Shown here: positions 11,735 to 23,106 of the stretch, piece after piece
Layout of the letters: each line of letters starts with the position of its first letter
Position numbering within the stretch: the stretch's first letter is position 1
Origin: Sympetrum striolatum
Taxonomy: Eukaryota > Arthropoda > Insecta > Odonata > Libellulidae
Direction: 5' to 3'
Assembly (NCBI GenBank): GCA_947579665.1
Contig: OX388346.1
Coordinates: 91,762,615-91,826,614 of the forward strand
Length of the DNA: 64,000 nucleotides
The notes under the pieces: generated by a model
What the model was told of the DNA's origin: nothing
Database searches by the model: none
What the model saw: the letters and a program-made list of their open reading frames with translations, nothing else
Position numbers and translations under genes: made by a program

Positions 11735-12019
11735 TTCCCCTTGCTCTTCCACTCTCCTCCTTTCACTTCCCCACCCTCCTTTCACTTCCCCTCCCTCCTT
11801 TCACTTCCTCTCCTCCCTGAACTTCCCCTAACGCCCGTTCGTTTACCCTGCCCCCCCTTCTCTCCTTTCACCTCTCCCCCATCTTTCACTTCCCCACACT
11901 CCCTTTCACTTCTTCTCCTCTAACATCCCTTCCCGTCTCCCCATCCGCATCCCCTTTTCCTCTCTCTCTCCCTTTCTCTTCTCTCTTTCTCTTCCCTCTC
12001 TCCTTACCCCCATTTGCAG
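11735..12019 (+). repeat. Long pyrimidine tract with 19-bp repeats
   Basis: Nearly all bases are C or T on the plus strand for about 280 bp. It starts with three TTTCACTTCC units at 11761, 11780 and 11799 (19-bp period), with looser copies near 11866-11905. It ends in TTACCCCCATTTGCAG, which is also a strong splice-acceptor shape. Homopurine-homopyrimidine DNA of this length can form triplexes. Overlapping proline/serine-rich and RE-rich frames are by-products of the composition. Confidence 0.8.
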
Positions 12020-12129
12020 GAGAGAGTGGAGAAAGAGAGGGAATTTCCTCCGACGCCTCCTGCCGCCGCATCTGGTGACTACTGCCTCGGATCGATGCTC
12101 CCCTCCCCTCCTCCAGCGGGGGCACCACG
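12020..12129 (+). CDS. Possible exon after the pyrimidine tract
   Basis: The acceptor AG ends at 12019 after a very long pyrimidine tract. The frame starting GAG AGA GTG is open for 37 codons: an acidic/basic start (ERVEKEREF), then proline- and alanine-rich residues (PPTPPAAA) and SGDYCLGSML. It closes at a TGA overlapping a weak donor, ACG|GTGACG, at 12130. The composition could be real low-complexity protein or simply GC-rich DNA. The donor is poor, so this is a weak call. Confidence 0.2.
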
Positions 12130-12640
12130 GTGACGCATAGAGCCGGCGCATTCGCCTCCTCCGGTCGCGTCCCCAAGCCTCCGCTGTTTAGACTACGGAA
12201 GGATAGCGTACATGTCCATGAATGGGAGAGACGCCAATCACCTGCCGCAAAAACTATCGCTTTCTTTTCGCCGAAGGACACTTTCACTCTCGATGTCGCC
12301 CAAATCGCCATCGATTCGATTGCCCCCCAACTCGATTAGCCTTCGACCGACGAAACTTTTCCTTTCGCGGAGACACTCGAAAAGTTGCTCTTTAATGGAG
12401 GGAGCGCTAAATATTGAGTTTGCGGGCTTCCATTACGGAGCGGCTCCTTCGGAAATTATGGAGGCTGTTGGGGCAGATCGATGGTGACCCCGCAACTGTC
12501 GAAGACGCTGTTCCGCGCACTCCGAAATTTAAATCGAGAGCCTCGGAAACAAATGCGCGGCTATTCTCTGCAGAATGTCGTTCCTCAGGGTCGTTGAGTG
12601 ATGAAGAAGAGACCTCCAGTTTTAGATAAATCGGATGTTT
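12130..12640. other. CpG-rich island without a clear gene
   Basis: CpG dinucleotides are frequent relative to the AT-rich surroundings. Overlapping frames at 12130-12339, 12212-12487 and 12414-12629 show no domain. The block continues from a CpG-bearing segment at 11370-11600. It could be a promoter or 5' leader region. Confidence 0.35.
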
Positions 12641-13111
12641 AGCTCTCTATCTTTCATCCATCTATGTAACGGGAAATAGAATTCTTAATTTATCTGATGG
12701 TAGTCAGATTGTTGGTAATTCATAAGTTTAAACATCGGTTAGTTAGAAAGAGAGTCAACCTATTAAATATCTTTCTTTTACTTTCAGTATCATAGTCGCG
12801 GAAGATAGGTAATACTCTCTTTGTGCTACTTGTTCATTCTCCATGTTGGATTTCTCAGTCGATTTCATCTTAGCCCTTGGCTTTCATTTTATTTCTATCA
12901 TCATCCTTTTCGCTTCAGCTCTTGGTTAATACGTTTAATTCTTTTATGTCAATGTGTTACCTACAAATATGCTAATCGCACCAGTAAAACTAAGTGCTCT
13001 ATCATTTTCGCTAAAACAGTAAAATTGACCCCCTCTATCTGTACTAATTTTAGACTCCTCGGCGAAAACTGATTCACTTTAAATGTTACCCTAAAGGTTC
13101 ATTTAGGGCTA

Positions 13112-13213
13112 TTACAGGCTCGATTTGTACATCCACTGACAATTTTTTGGGTCTGTAAGTATCGGTATTCGAGATTCCATATCCTTACGCTTTATCTCAT
13201 CTCTGAAGAATAT
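13112..13213 (-). pseudogene. Shifted-frame continuation of the 13197-13481 frame
   Basis: Beginning near the end of the preceding frame, a second frame reads RDEIKRKDMESRIPILTD and then PKNCQWMYKSSL before a TAA. The two frames have similar composition and abut. That is what one reading frame broken by a single-base indel would look like. Function unknown. Confidence 0.25.
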
Positions 13214-13481
13214 CCTCTGAAGTAAAGAGACCATAAACCTCTTCACCGCGATAAGCGACTGAAGCGATCGAAAACGTCTTAACCAATTTCGCGATGAAAG
13301 ATGCATGAAGTTCCACGCAAGTACGCAATTTTTTCATCAATGTCTTTTCTTTTCCGTAATACATCACATCCACAAGTGTCAGTTCAACCGTTTCCATTTG
13401 AAAAGAAATAGGTTCACCTTTAATCTGACTTCTAAAAACAATGGTTCCGTCTTTCTTTCGCATTCTGAATTTTTCTGGCAA
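13197..13481 (-). CDS. Unrecognised protein-like frame, probably a broken gene or exon
   Basis: This minus-strand frame of 94 codons is among the most protein-like in the window. It is rich in K, E and V, poor in cysteine, and about two thirds of its codons begin with a purine. Segments include DGTIVFRSQIKGEP, VELTLVDVMYYGKEK and YRGEEVYGLFTSEDILQ. It has no early ATG: the frame is open from about 13496, with an acceptor-like TATTTGCCAG just inside, so it may be an exon or an old gene piece. It ends at TGA. The next frame, from about 13213 to 13112, continues with another protein-like stretch (RDEIKRKDMESRIPILTD) to its own stop, suggesting a frameshift near 13205. I do not recognise the family. 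Confidence 0.33.
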   Translation of the reverse strand: MPEKFRMRKKDGTIVFRSQIKGEPISFQMETVELTLVDVMYYGKEKTLMKKLRTCVELHASFIAKLVKTFSIASVAYRGEEVYGLFTSEDILQR

Positions 13482-13680
13482 ATAGTTGTTGATCGCGTCA
13501 AAAGCCGTTAATTAAAGGATTCTTACGTTTAAAGAGTGGAAAAGACAAAGAAAGGCGACTCCGCGTAAAAATGTGGTAATTGGTGGGAATGCCGTCCAAC
13601 GGTCTCCTCCTCCGCTCCCTCCTCCGCTCCCGCCAGGTGCTGCACCCCACCGCAGTCGCACATTTGAACCGCCTTTTCAG

Positions 13681-13795
13681 GGACTCCTGGAATTACGTTG
13701 CCCTACTCCGAGATCTCGGAAATTTCGCGATTACCATCGAGGCTTTTATGGAAACAGTCGAAACATGGAGTAACGGAACTTTCTTTTGTGAATAG
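13681..13795 (+). CDS. Possible exon ending at a GTAAG donor
   Basis: Acceptor CGCCTTTTCAG ends at 13680 and donor AATAG|GTAAGC lies at 13795/13796. One frame reads DSWNYVALLRDLGNF, then ITIEAFMETVETWSNG, and reaches TAG at the very last codon of the exon. It sits in a CpG-rich patch (13573-13800) whose upstream part codes for proline/serine/leucine in several frames. The two-sided splice context favours an exon; the stop at the edge and the lack of homology knowledge weigh against it. Confidence 0.25.
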
Positions 13796-13799
13796 GTAA

Positions 13800-16700
13800 G
13801 CGACGGTTATCGTTGCAATTCTCTTGAAATGTATAGACCAAAATTTTGGAATAGAAACAGAAGCAAGCTAGAGATTAGTTTTAGATAAAAACTGAACTAT
13901 GGAGGTCTAATGCTCAATTATTTCCTTTACATGCGGAGGCTGTAAAATTCAAATATATAAAGCTCGGCTTGAGAAAGTGACGTCGCTTTGAATGCGAGGA
14001 ATAAAAATTGCATACGTGATCCATTTCCTTCGTTTTATGATGGATTCCATAAGGTTTAATAGATTTCCACTCATCGAAGTTGGAATGAGGCATCTTCTAG
14101 TTCATATAAAGGTCCACATATTAATGCAAATAACGTTGTTTAAGAATCGTGAGTATTTTGAAGAATTCATATTTCCTGATGTATGGATTCCATTCCCAGC
14201 ATTGAGAGATTTTGGATAGCTATTCTATTTGCCCATTTATTCATGGTCTCCAGATCTTCTCTCGTAGGGAGGTTCATAAAGAGGTCATTAAGATCCCTAA
14301 TTATTTCCGTCAACCCAATGAACTAACTATTCTTGTGTCCCTCCCCTCGTTATATTGTTTTTCCGTTAAATAAAATCGCAAATATAGTGAAACATAAATA
14401 ACTGATCGTTATGCATAAAAACTAATGCTGCTTTGAATCAACAGTATACATATACATGGAAGAAGAACTTAGTAATTTATTGTTGAAAACATAAGATCCG
14501 TTGACGATATCGATAGTCAAAAAAATAATTGTGGTACTAATAAAGTCGCTCCTCTTTCAAGATGTCAGTTTTTCACGAAGCACAGTGGGTTGGAATCGAA
14601 AAAAGCTGGCCAAAAATAAGAAAGTGGTTTTTTAAGTGCGGATTTTGAAACTTCGCAAAGTCATTCTTGAATAAATTTTGCATACAACAACGAAATCATC
14701 TGAGTTTGTTCCCTCGCATTAAAATTCTACTGGGGGTCAGAGTTGACCAAATTTCATAAAAAATGCCGGTCTTCGATTTTTCGCAAAATTCTTCAACTTC
14801 AAGCCAATCCTGAACCAAAATGAGCAGATTCATCTGGTAAAAACGATTCAGTATTATAAAACTTATCTTTATGTTTCATAATGCTGAGTTTGAATGATCA
14901 CAGTTGAATATTTGCAATATTTATACAACAAAATGGCGAACCCTTATTTTACGGCAAATTTCCACATAAAGTGAGGAATATAGTAGTGATGTACCACGAT
15001 GTTCACGGAATTATTTATAACACAATGTTCTTGGCTACTGGTCAAGCAAGGCTATGGTTTTTTCGTGATTCTCCTACATACTTTCCTATCTTTGAAAATA
15101 TTATTTTCCAAAAGCATATCCACGCATTTTATCTTAGATTCCTTTTTATATTTCGGATTTCCTAACCTTCGCCAGCTTAAATATGCGTAAAAATATCGTG
15201 TGAAATAATCCAGTTCCCCCCTCACATTGCATCTCTCCCCACGTCCAGTCATCACCCCAATAATTTAATCGACTCTTTGATCCGTTCGCACTTGATTTAT
15301 CAATAAAATCGCCGAATGCATTAACGCGGATTGCGGAGAATGTCTTTACTTGCGGTTGCCGCCAATTTGAATTTTTAAATCCCTTAAATATCGCATTCTG
15401 CCTTTCTCGATCAAAGAAAAGCGACGACGCTCGCAATGGCAGATCGAAAATGAATTCGGCGGCTCGTTTGAGAGGGGCCGTCACCTGCACCCCTCCCTTC
15501 CATCATTTCAACGCCTATTAATTTTGCCACACAGATTCGCACTCCTGCACTCGTGTCTGTGGGACAAAACATTGACATCGTTGTGTTCTTGTAATCATTC
15601 GTCACTCCATGTTATTTATCGTAGGTTTTCGTCTGCAATTACGACTCTATTCGTTGCAACTTTTCATATGGATTTTCCCACATTTTCAGAAAAGCCTTTT
15701 TCACACTCAACTCAAATGCTCTAATATGCATTAATAATAGTATCAACAAATGCGAAACAAGGGCGCTATGTAATCGAGAGATATTAACAGATTATGTCAA
15801 CTGCGTTATACCATCACCCTTGTAATCACGTAATACTAGCTTCATCTTTCATTTTGCGAATAAAATTAAACTTGTTTGTTTTAATCGTATCCATCAGGTC
15901 TGTCACTTGGTTTTTCGCAGCGTTTCGGTTTCATATTTGCAATGGTATTTCCTGTTCAAGTCCTATTTTATTTCTTAATTGTCATTGATATTTTATTTTC
16001 TGAAAAGAAACGTTTTGAGACGCTTGTGACGCCAAGTTAAATCTTGCTTTCATCTGCTGAATATCTCATTAGTGTATTATCTAGATATAATCATGTAGAT
16101 GGCACAAGGATAAGGAAGTCAATAGACATTTTTCATTTTATATCGTAATAGTTTTTTTGAGGCGGCATATGTTATTCAAGCCTCTCCCCTGAAGACACCA
16201 CTGGGATACGTATGTCTTCAGATAAAAGCTTCATTATATGAAAATTGTCTTCGATTCTAAAACTTTTTCCGTCTATAACGGCCGAGAAATCCACATATAT
16301 ATGTAATTCGATCACTTTATCTTCGTTGCTATGCATATTCTATTTTCTTTCCTTCTCTGCACATTTCTGCAAAATGCGTGAGTTAATGTTGAACCACTTT
16401 CTTTCGTTGAACATCTGGAGTGCCATTCATGTCAATCGTAGTCTCATAAAGGCGGATTTAACGCTCGACGTAAGTGAATTAAGGTTCAATTCATAGTAAT
16501 AGTTGTGGAACCAAATCCAGTTCCAGCTCAACAGCAGTCGCTCGCCAATCTCGCGTCATTTGTCGAAAGAGACCCCTCCATATGCCATCGAGAGTGAAAG
16601 ACATCGAACCTTCAGCTCCAAGCTAATTAATTCCATCTTCTGTACAGAGATAGATATTGAGTTTAACTTTCATACATGATTGTAATTTTATTTCATACCA

Positions 16701-17600
16701 ATTATTACGATAGTTTATCTCTTAAAGTAAATTATTTCATAGTAATGCAAGCTCGGAAACAAGACTATCCTAAAAATGCATCAGGGCGAGTTTTATCTTT
16801 GACTATTGTTTGCGGTATTTCTTCCTCAAAATCCATTGTTGAAGATACCCTTTTTTCCAAAAAGTAAAGTAGTTTATTCGTATATGTTGCAGTTTAATAT
16901 TTCAGTAAAAATAAGGCTAATGCAAAGAAAAATAGGAACATATTTAGCCCATTTCAAAACATTCTCGCAAAACTTAGTTTGTGGTTGGTCAATGTTGCAA
17001 CTAAAATCTGAAGATTCAAATGCCGTCCTCCAAAGCTACTGTTTCGGACACGATGTCATCAATCAAAAGAGAAAATCTTTCCTCCCTATTCAATGGCTAT
17101 AATAAATAGCGTTCAAGCTATCCTATGATCCCATCTGGGTTTTCCTCCATACTATATCATCCTTGCATGCACTGAGTCATATTAACCCGATGTTTCCGAA
17201 TGTTCCCTTTCATTCGACGTCCTTCTCCTTCAGTATTCCTTAATTTAGCGAGCTAACGCTTTTGATATTGGTCAGGTATGAACAATGAATGATACTTTCT
17301 AACCATAATATTTCAATGCGAGAATATGCAATACATCGCTCAATGGAAAATCGCATCTTCATCTCAATAAAATGGGCAACATTAAGTATATAAATGTTTT
17401 TAAATTGCTCTCGTAAATCCGAAAATGTTACGAGGCATTTTGCTGACTATATAGAAGAGAGAAGCGTGAATTAGGTCTTCTAATGATATTCGTCGATCGA
17501 AATACTCTGCTGGCTGTATTCTTCAAGACAAAGTTTTGAAAATCTCCTGATTACTGCGGTGGCATTCCTTTTGAAAAAGAAGAAATGAGAATATCCGGTC
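13800..17600. other. AT-rich interval, no supportable gene
   Basis: The longest frame is 114 codons on the minus strand (15146-15490), overlapping a mildly CpG-bearing patch at 15210-15490. It has no start context, splice partners or known motif. The remainder is AT-rich with short frames only. Confidence 0.45.
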
Positions 17601-17618
17601 GTTTTTCCAAATTTTCAG

Positions 17619-17789
17619 ATTTCTTTGAAAGACAAGAGGGCGCTTCCAAACACACTCTCTAAGTTTCCGTCCTCATTCGTTGTCATGGAGAGCAGTTGTG
17701 TATTTTATGGCCCAGTCCCGCCGTTTACCGTGGGAAATGGATTTGATGCGTTTTCGCTCTCCTCTCCAAGCGGCTGCGACCGTTCCTAG
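17619..17789 (+). CDS. Possible terminal or internal exon
   Basis: The acceptor CGTTTTTCCAAATTTTCAG ends at 17618. The frame starting ATT TCT TTG stays open for 56 codons to a TAG at 17787 and reads ISLKDKRALPNTLSKF, then SFVVMESSCVFYGPVPPF and GFDAFSLSSPSG. The overlapping frame from 17680 is also open for 65 codons, so openness alone proves little. No strong donor lies before the stop and no family is recognised. Confidence 0.22.
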   Translation: MSLKDKRALPNTLSKFPSSFVVMESSCVFYGPVPPFTVGNGFDAFSLSSPSGCDRS

Positions 17790-18874
17790 GAAAACTAACG
17801 TCTGCGAACGCATAGCTCTTTTATACACCAACATTTTCGGAAGTTATTTCCACCTAGAACTGCGATTATGCTGTTGATGCTTTCTAGGTAGCAATTAAAA
17901 ACTTTTCTCCATAGCTTCCATAGTGTTTAGTTGTATATTTTCTTGGAGAAAGTACCCAACTTTACTCCCGTTGCAACTTTTTTATAACGGCATAGTCGCT
18001 ACATATAAATGAATGTTGGAGGTTTCCTGCTGAAAATTCACCATCCCCTATGGAGGTGTCCAGTAACGTAACATAGGCCGCATCAAATTAATTAATTCGC
18101 AAAATTGGAAATTAAGCTTTCCAACTCCACGAAATCTAAAAATACTTCCTGATACCCAGGAATACCTTGCCTTTGAATTTGAGCGTAGTTTACTTATCCA
18201 AAGAAATAGAAAACTTTTTCCGCAAGGACGACTTCCCTAACTACCTCTGAATGCTTTCTGCAGATGTTCTTGGAAACGTTTTCTGCGTTCTTTTTTATTC
18301 GAAAGAAAAGCCAACTTCTGTTTTGACTATCCCAATTGTGCAGAATAGTGTAGATTTAAATAAGAGCTCGACCATTCGTAATTAACGAAGCAAGGAACAT
18401 ATTTTTAACGAATATAAAGTAATTTTTTCAGGCTGAGAAAACAGAAGCGAATTCACCATCCACATACCTTCGTTTTGAGGTAGAAACTTCGGTGGAGAAG
18501 TGAGCTTACCACATGATACTCGGAAAGATGGTGCACACCATTTCACAAATTACGATTTTAAATATTGCGCAGTATATTTTATTTGAGAAAATTAATCAAC
18601 AGCACTATTAGTCAAATTTTTGGCAGTCCATAACATTGGTGAAATTGAGAAGAAAACTCAACTGTCAAATATCGTGCGACCCCCAGATCCAATGGCAACG
18701 TGGGTTTAGACAATGAAAACCGTTTTATTAATCCGACGCCCGTCTCTCAATCACCTTTTCAATGAAACAGTAAGATGCGGCGATTTATTTTAAAATCGCA
18801 GCGTAAACTGATAAGTAAGATTTATAGCCATCGTAATAACGTCCTTAGAGGAAGAAAAATGTTCCGAATCGGGC

Positions 18875-19153
18875 ATGGTGGCAATTCTGCTCTTGTTTCT
18901 GGTGCTGTCAGTTGCAGCTGTTGGTAGCGCCGTCCCCCCACCCCAGTGCTACAGCTGCACACACCACCACATGTGCTCGGGGACCGTACGAGGGGTGGGG
19001 GGGCAAGGGGGTGGGGACGAGGTGTGGGCAGCTGTGCTCCGTCCGACCGCTAGCCGTTGGTGCACGTCTTCCAAGCACGCGCTACTTTGGAAAGATCTCA
19101 CTCGATGTACCTCTCTGCATCACCCGTGTCGTTGGACTTCGATGTTCGTGTGA
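18875..19153 (+). CDS. Signal peptide plus start of a Ly6/uPAR-type domain (first coding exon candidate)
   Basis: The ATG at 18875 (context GGGCATGG) opens a textbook secretory signal: MVAILLLFLVLSVAAVGSA, hydrophobic residues 2-17 with a small-residue cleavage zone. Directly after it comes QCYSCTHHHMC, the Q-C-Y-x-C opening of Ly6/three-finger domains; insect Ly6 proteins are usually GPI-anchored or secreted. After about residue 36 the frame turns glycine-rich, in a G-rich stretch, and loses the expected cysteine pattern. The real exon therefore probably ends near 18985-19022, but I see only weak donors (GTACGA at 18986, GTGTGG at 19022). The 92-codon length to the stop is thus likely not the protein. 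An acceptor at 18431 (AATTTTTTCAG) may start the exon. An out-of-frame ATG lies at 18859. Confidence 0.42.
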   Translation: MVAILLLFLVLSVAAVGSAVPPPQCYSCTHHHMCSGTVRGVGGQGGGDEVWAAVLRPTASRWCTSSKHALLWKDLTRCTSLHHPCRWTSMFV

Positions 19154-19159
19154 ATTTAG

Positions 19160-20570
19160 TCGCTCGAAATAAAAGTGCTTCGATTCGAGTCCTCGGTCCG
19201 TATACGGGTCACCTCGATTGCACATTTCTAGAGGCTGTTATAACTAGAATCTCATTCAGTTATTCATTATCATAATAACAAATTAATTTCACCTCATAAA
19301 TAAAATACAATTTACATTATTGAAATCTACGTGATGGGTAGACAATCCGAAGATTAGTTTGCTGTACCTTTCTAGTCCTTCATTTCCCTAGCCAGTGGCG
19401 TCATATACTCTTAACCGAAAGACTAACCATTATATTAACTTTCTTTGGGGCTTTTCTTCTTCCGTGGAAATTTTTTTTTCTGCGGTAACAAATTTCAGTT
19501 GTTCCAAAATTACACTATTTCTTTTATTTTCTTTCTATTGACACCGTACTCGTTAAAAATGTATATGTATTGCAATTTATACTCTTCTTTATTTAAATTA
19601 AAAATTTTTATTCCATTTATTTATTTTGTTTTACATTCTGACAAAGGTTGAATGGAAGATCGGACTTCATAGTCCCAATATTTGGCTTCTAAAGACGTAT
19701 TTTAATTTGTTAAATTATGTGCATCTTGTGGAATATAGGAATCCTTGTGGTTAAAACTTGTATTAGGATTGCCTTCACTTACGTTTTTTAATTTATGCCT
19801 TACTTTAGTTTTTTTCACTTACTTGTTAGAGAAATAGTATAAGTTTATACATACTTGCAGTAAATGTGGGCAATTTTAAATATTTTAATTTACTATTTTG
19901 AGGCAAAAACGAGAAAAATGTTGTGTAGAATGTTGGCCATTTAGCATTAAACGAAATTAAGGATAAACTTTTCTTTATTGAAAATCAAACTGGTTCAGAT
20001 ATTATCCCCAATATTGGAGAAAATAGCCAAGACAACGGAAAAACATCGAATTGATGTAACTGTAACATAAAAGGCAATTTTGATGGAGATATCGAAGCGA
20101 CTATGGGTTCAAATTTTCGATGTAACTTTTTAGAGTTTTCAAACAATAGGTTTATATCATTTTAATCCAAATTTTATCATTTAATCAAAAAAAACTTATA
20201 TCATTTTAATGTTTTATTCTCACATTAGTGAAGATCCTCTAAAACATGATGGCACTTAATTTTACTTTAAAAATATATATTTACTATAAACATCGACCTT
20301 GTCTTTCTTAAGTCTTTTATAATTGAATATTTAAATTAATTTTATTGTAATGAAATATTACTCACTTCAGGTTTCCACTGAATTCCATTGAATGCCAATT
20401 TCATTTGATGGAATTATTTAGATATTGCATTAAACGACCATTGAAATTGAAGAAATAGTTTCGTTTGGTAATTATCGTAATGAATTGAAGATTTTACGCA
20501 AAAATTAATAAATTGGCGAATAATTAAAGTTATTACTTATTTTCCGATTTTAATGCATGTTTGGTTTGCG
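19160..20570. other. AT-rich interval, no gene seen
   Basis: Very AT-rich with T runs and short frames, apart from a degenerate dispersed repeat at 19638-19700. No splice-bounded open frame was found. Confidence 0.5.
19638..19700 (+). repeat. Degenerate copy of an AATAAAGAC-ended dispersed repeat
   Basis: CTGACAAAGGTTGAATGGAAG followed by GGACT-TCAT-AGTCC and CTAAAGACG lines up with the copies at 41584-41705, 51066-51125 and 56446-56566. The stem position that is A-T in the others is G-C here, so the hairpin is kept by paired changes. Confidence 0.5.
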
Positions 20571-20580
20571 ACTTGTTGGT

Positions 20581-20700
20581 CTCCGCGATCCCTGGTAAGT
20601 CCCTTCGGGTCAGCCGTACCGGTTCTTAAGGTCGTTGCTGACCTGAGCGTTGCTCAACAAAACCCTAAAATAGGGACGGAAAAAATCCCGCGTTTAGTGC
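20581..20700. other. GC-rich cluster of short hairpins
   Basis: Within AT-rich DNA this short block is GC-rich and can form a series of stems: GGTCAGC (20608-20614) with GCTGACC (20637-20643), TGAGC-GTT-GCTCA (20644-20656), CCCT with AGGG (20663-20675) and CGG with CCG further on. It also contains a CCTG|GTAAGT donor-like site at 20595. It could be a remnant of a structured repeat or an RNA element. No known RNA family is recognised. Confidence 0.35.
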
Positions 20701-22057
20701 ATTAGGGAAATATCTCCGGGGAGTATTTACTGCAACATTCTTTGAAAATTCAGCCTTTGACACCTTAACTTGTGGTTATTTTCACCATACTTCCAACATT
20801 CTTTTAATTTGTGTCATTCCGATCTTTACCAAGACAATGCTCGTTAAAATCGATTGCTAAAGCTATCGATGCGAGGAGAAATTTTTATTTCATAAGTATC
20901 GACGAGAATAAATGTAGAAAAATCGTCTTACTGCTGATAAAAGAAGCGTATAAAATGAATGTATGTTCTCAACTCGACTTCCGTTGTATTTACCTGCTGT
21001 CAATTAGCGCCAATTTGCTGCTCACTTCATCAGTTAGTACCCATAATCAGTGCAATTCGGATGCCTCGTGGTGTACCTGTGTCATTGTGTCCTACTACGG
21101 AAGTTGATTAACCTGATAAGGAACTGTGGGCGGAGCGGCGATGAGCAAATCAGTTTCTAATGGATTTTCATCGTTCAGTGAGCACAACGAAGATGCTTGT
21201 ATTGTTTCAAAGATGTGCTTTTAAAGGAAGTTAATCCGAAAGGATTGTTTGTTGTCCAGAATGACTTGACCCATCAATGGAGGATTTAACAATTGTTTGT
21301 TGCGCTAAAGTGTAAATTTAAATTTATTTATCCTAGAGTTTGTGTTTGCTGCGAATTGCGCTCCGTGGTTTCATGTTCACTGCGATGAACGGTATTCCAT
21401 TAGAAATAATACAAGAAATAACACAATAGCACAGAAATAAGTGAATTTATCGATAATGAAGGATTTGCCATCTTTATAAATTGCGATTTTTCTGGAAGGC
21501 GATGTTTTTGAATGTACTCATTGAGTTTTTTCCAAAGGAAGAAGCAAATTGTGTTTCTTTTTTAAAAACTACGAATATATACAAGAATTAATCAATTTAA
21601 GTTTCAGTCAGCTCAACTGATTGCATATTTTTAAGTCCGATTCCACAGACCTGCATCTACATATGTTATGGAAAGAATTGATGTAAGAGTATGTTATTGG
21701 AAGTTTGGATAAGTAAAATTTTGATGGAGAATTAGAATAGCGGAGTTAGATCTGGAAAAGGTTGAAGAGGGTAAGGGTAACCTTATTAATCGTCAGGCAC
21801 TTTTCAGTATATGATAGGGGCTCCCTTCAATCATTTTTACCTCTTTTTTGCCGTATTCTCTCCGTGGGAAGGAGGGACAATTCATACCCAGGTTCTCTCT
21901 ATTTTTTTTCTCAGTTGGAATACAGCACAATAGCGCTAATGCAAGACTCACTCACGGGCTTTCTTTAACTTTTAAAGGCACTGCTCTTACTTGATTAAGA
22001 ATATCACACACAATAACACTTCTACGTTGGTCTTGTTACGAGAGGAAAGTAAGTTTA
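20701..22057. other. AT-rich interval, no gene seen
   Basis: A 98-codon frame (20811-21107) has no start context, domain or splice partners. Nothing else stands out. Confidence 0.45.
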
Positions 22058-23106
22058 AAAAATCTGATGTGGCCAACACATGACTTTCTCCGTATTTATT
22101 GAAAACATAAGCCTATGCCGGTAATATATAAATAACTCTAAAACAATGAGTGTTACAGGAAAATGTGTCATACAAGCTTTGTAGTAAAAAACATTATCTT
22201 CAACTTTGGTACATAATTGTATATACCTAAATTGCATTCTGATAGATATATGTATGAAAAACTTCCTTTTCTGGGTAAACAACAACTTCCGGTTAACCAT
22301 TATTGAAGAATAACTCCTAAACAATCAGTGTTACGAAAAAATGTTTCATACAAAAGTTGTACCAAAGAACATTATCTATAACTTTTGTAAATAATTTTAT
22401 ATACCTACATTGCATTTTGACAGAGATATGTATGAAAAACTTCCATTTCTGGATTAACAACAACTTCCGGTTAACCATTATTGGGGAATAACTCCTAAAC
22501 AATCAGTGTTACGAAAAAATGTTTTGTACAAAAGTTGTAGTAAAATACATAATCTACAATTTTTGTGTGTAAATGTATATACCTATATTGCATTCTGACA
22601 GAGATATGTATGAAAAACTTCCTTTTCTGGGTAAACAACAACTTCCGGTTAACCATTATTGAAGAATAACTCCTAAACAATCAGTGTTACGAAAAAAAAT
22701 TTTATACAAAAGTTGTAGTAAAGTACATTATCTACAACTTTTGTATGTAATTGTAAATACCTATATTGCATTCTTACAGAGACATTTAAGAAACAAAAAT
22801 TTGTTCCGGATAAACCGTAACTTCCGGTTAAGCGATATTCTCCAAAAACTAATCAACTCTTGGTATTGTTAGGGAAATACTAAATATGAATTTTGAAAAT
22901 GATCGGATAATTACTTTTTAAGATAGAGCGCACACAAACTTTTTAACCACAGACAGGCAGACAGACACACAGACAGACATGTTCGGGAAAATAGCTAAAA
23001 CATGCTCTATGGGCCCCAAAACATCTATTTCCGTCGAAATCTGGAGATCGAATTTTTTTGCGAATACAATACTTTCTCTATACTACGTATAGGGAGAAAG
23101 TAAAAA
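22058..23106. mobile_element. ACTTTCTCC-ended repeat element, copy A
   Basis: It begins AATCTGATGTGGCCAACAC followed by ATGACTTTCTCCGTAT and ends TACGTATAGGGAGAAAGTAAAA, so short inverted termini (ACTTTCTCC / GGAGAAAGT) enclose it. Inside is a tandem array of 178-bp units (22131-22843). Near the right end on the minus strand is a CTGT-rich run followed by a stretch like the post-microsatellite part of the Helitrons. The repeated minus-strand frames (MFRSYSxIMVNRKLL) are translations of the array, not genes. Confidence 0.7.
22131..22843. repeat. Tandem array of about 178-bp units in copy A
   Basis: The landmark AATAACTC(C/T) starts at 22131, 22309, 22487 and 22665, exactly 178 bp apart. Each unit carries CAACTTCCGGTTAACCATTATT and GAGATATGTATGAAAAACTTCC, and differs from its neighbours by scattered substitutions. 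The last unit decays into GCGATATTCTCCAAAAACTA, a segment also found in copies B and C. Confidence 0.9.

Noticed and set aside
22055..22680. Three similar minus-strand frames (MFRSYSxIMVNRKLL) looking like a small gene family
   Set aside because: They repeat at exactly 178 bp and are the tandem array read in successive frames (178 is not a multiple of three); no start or splice logic.
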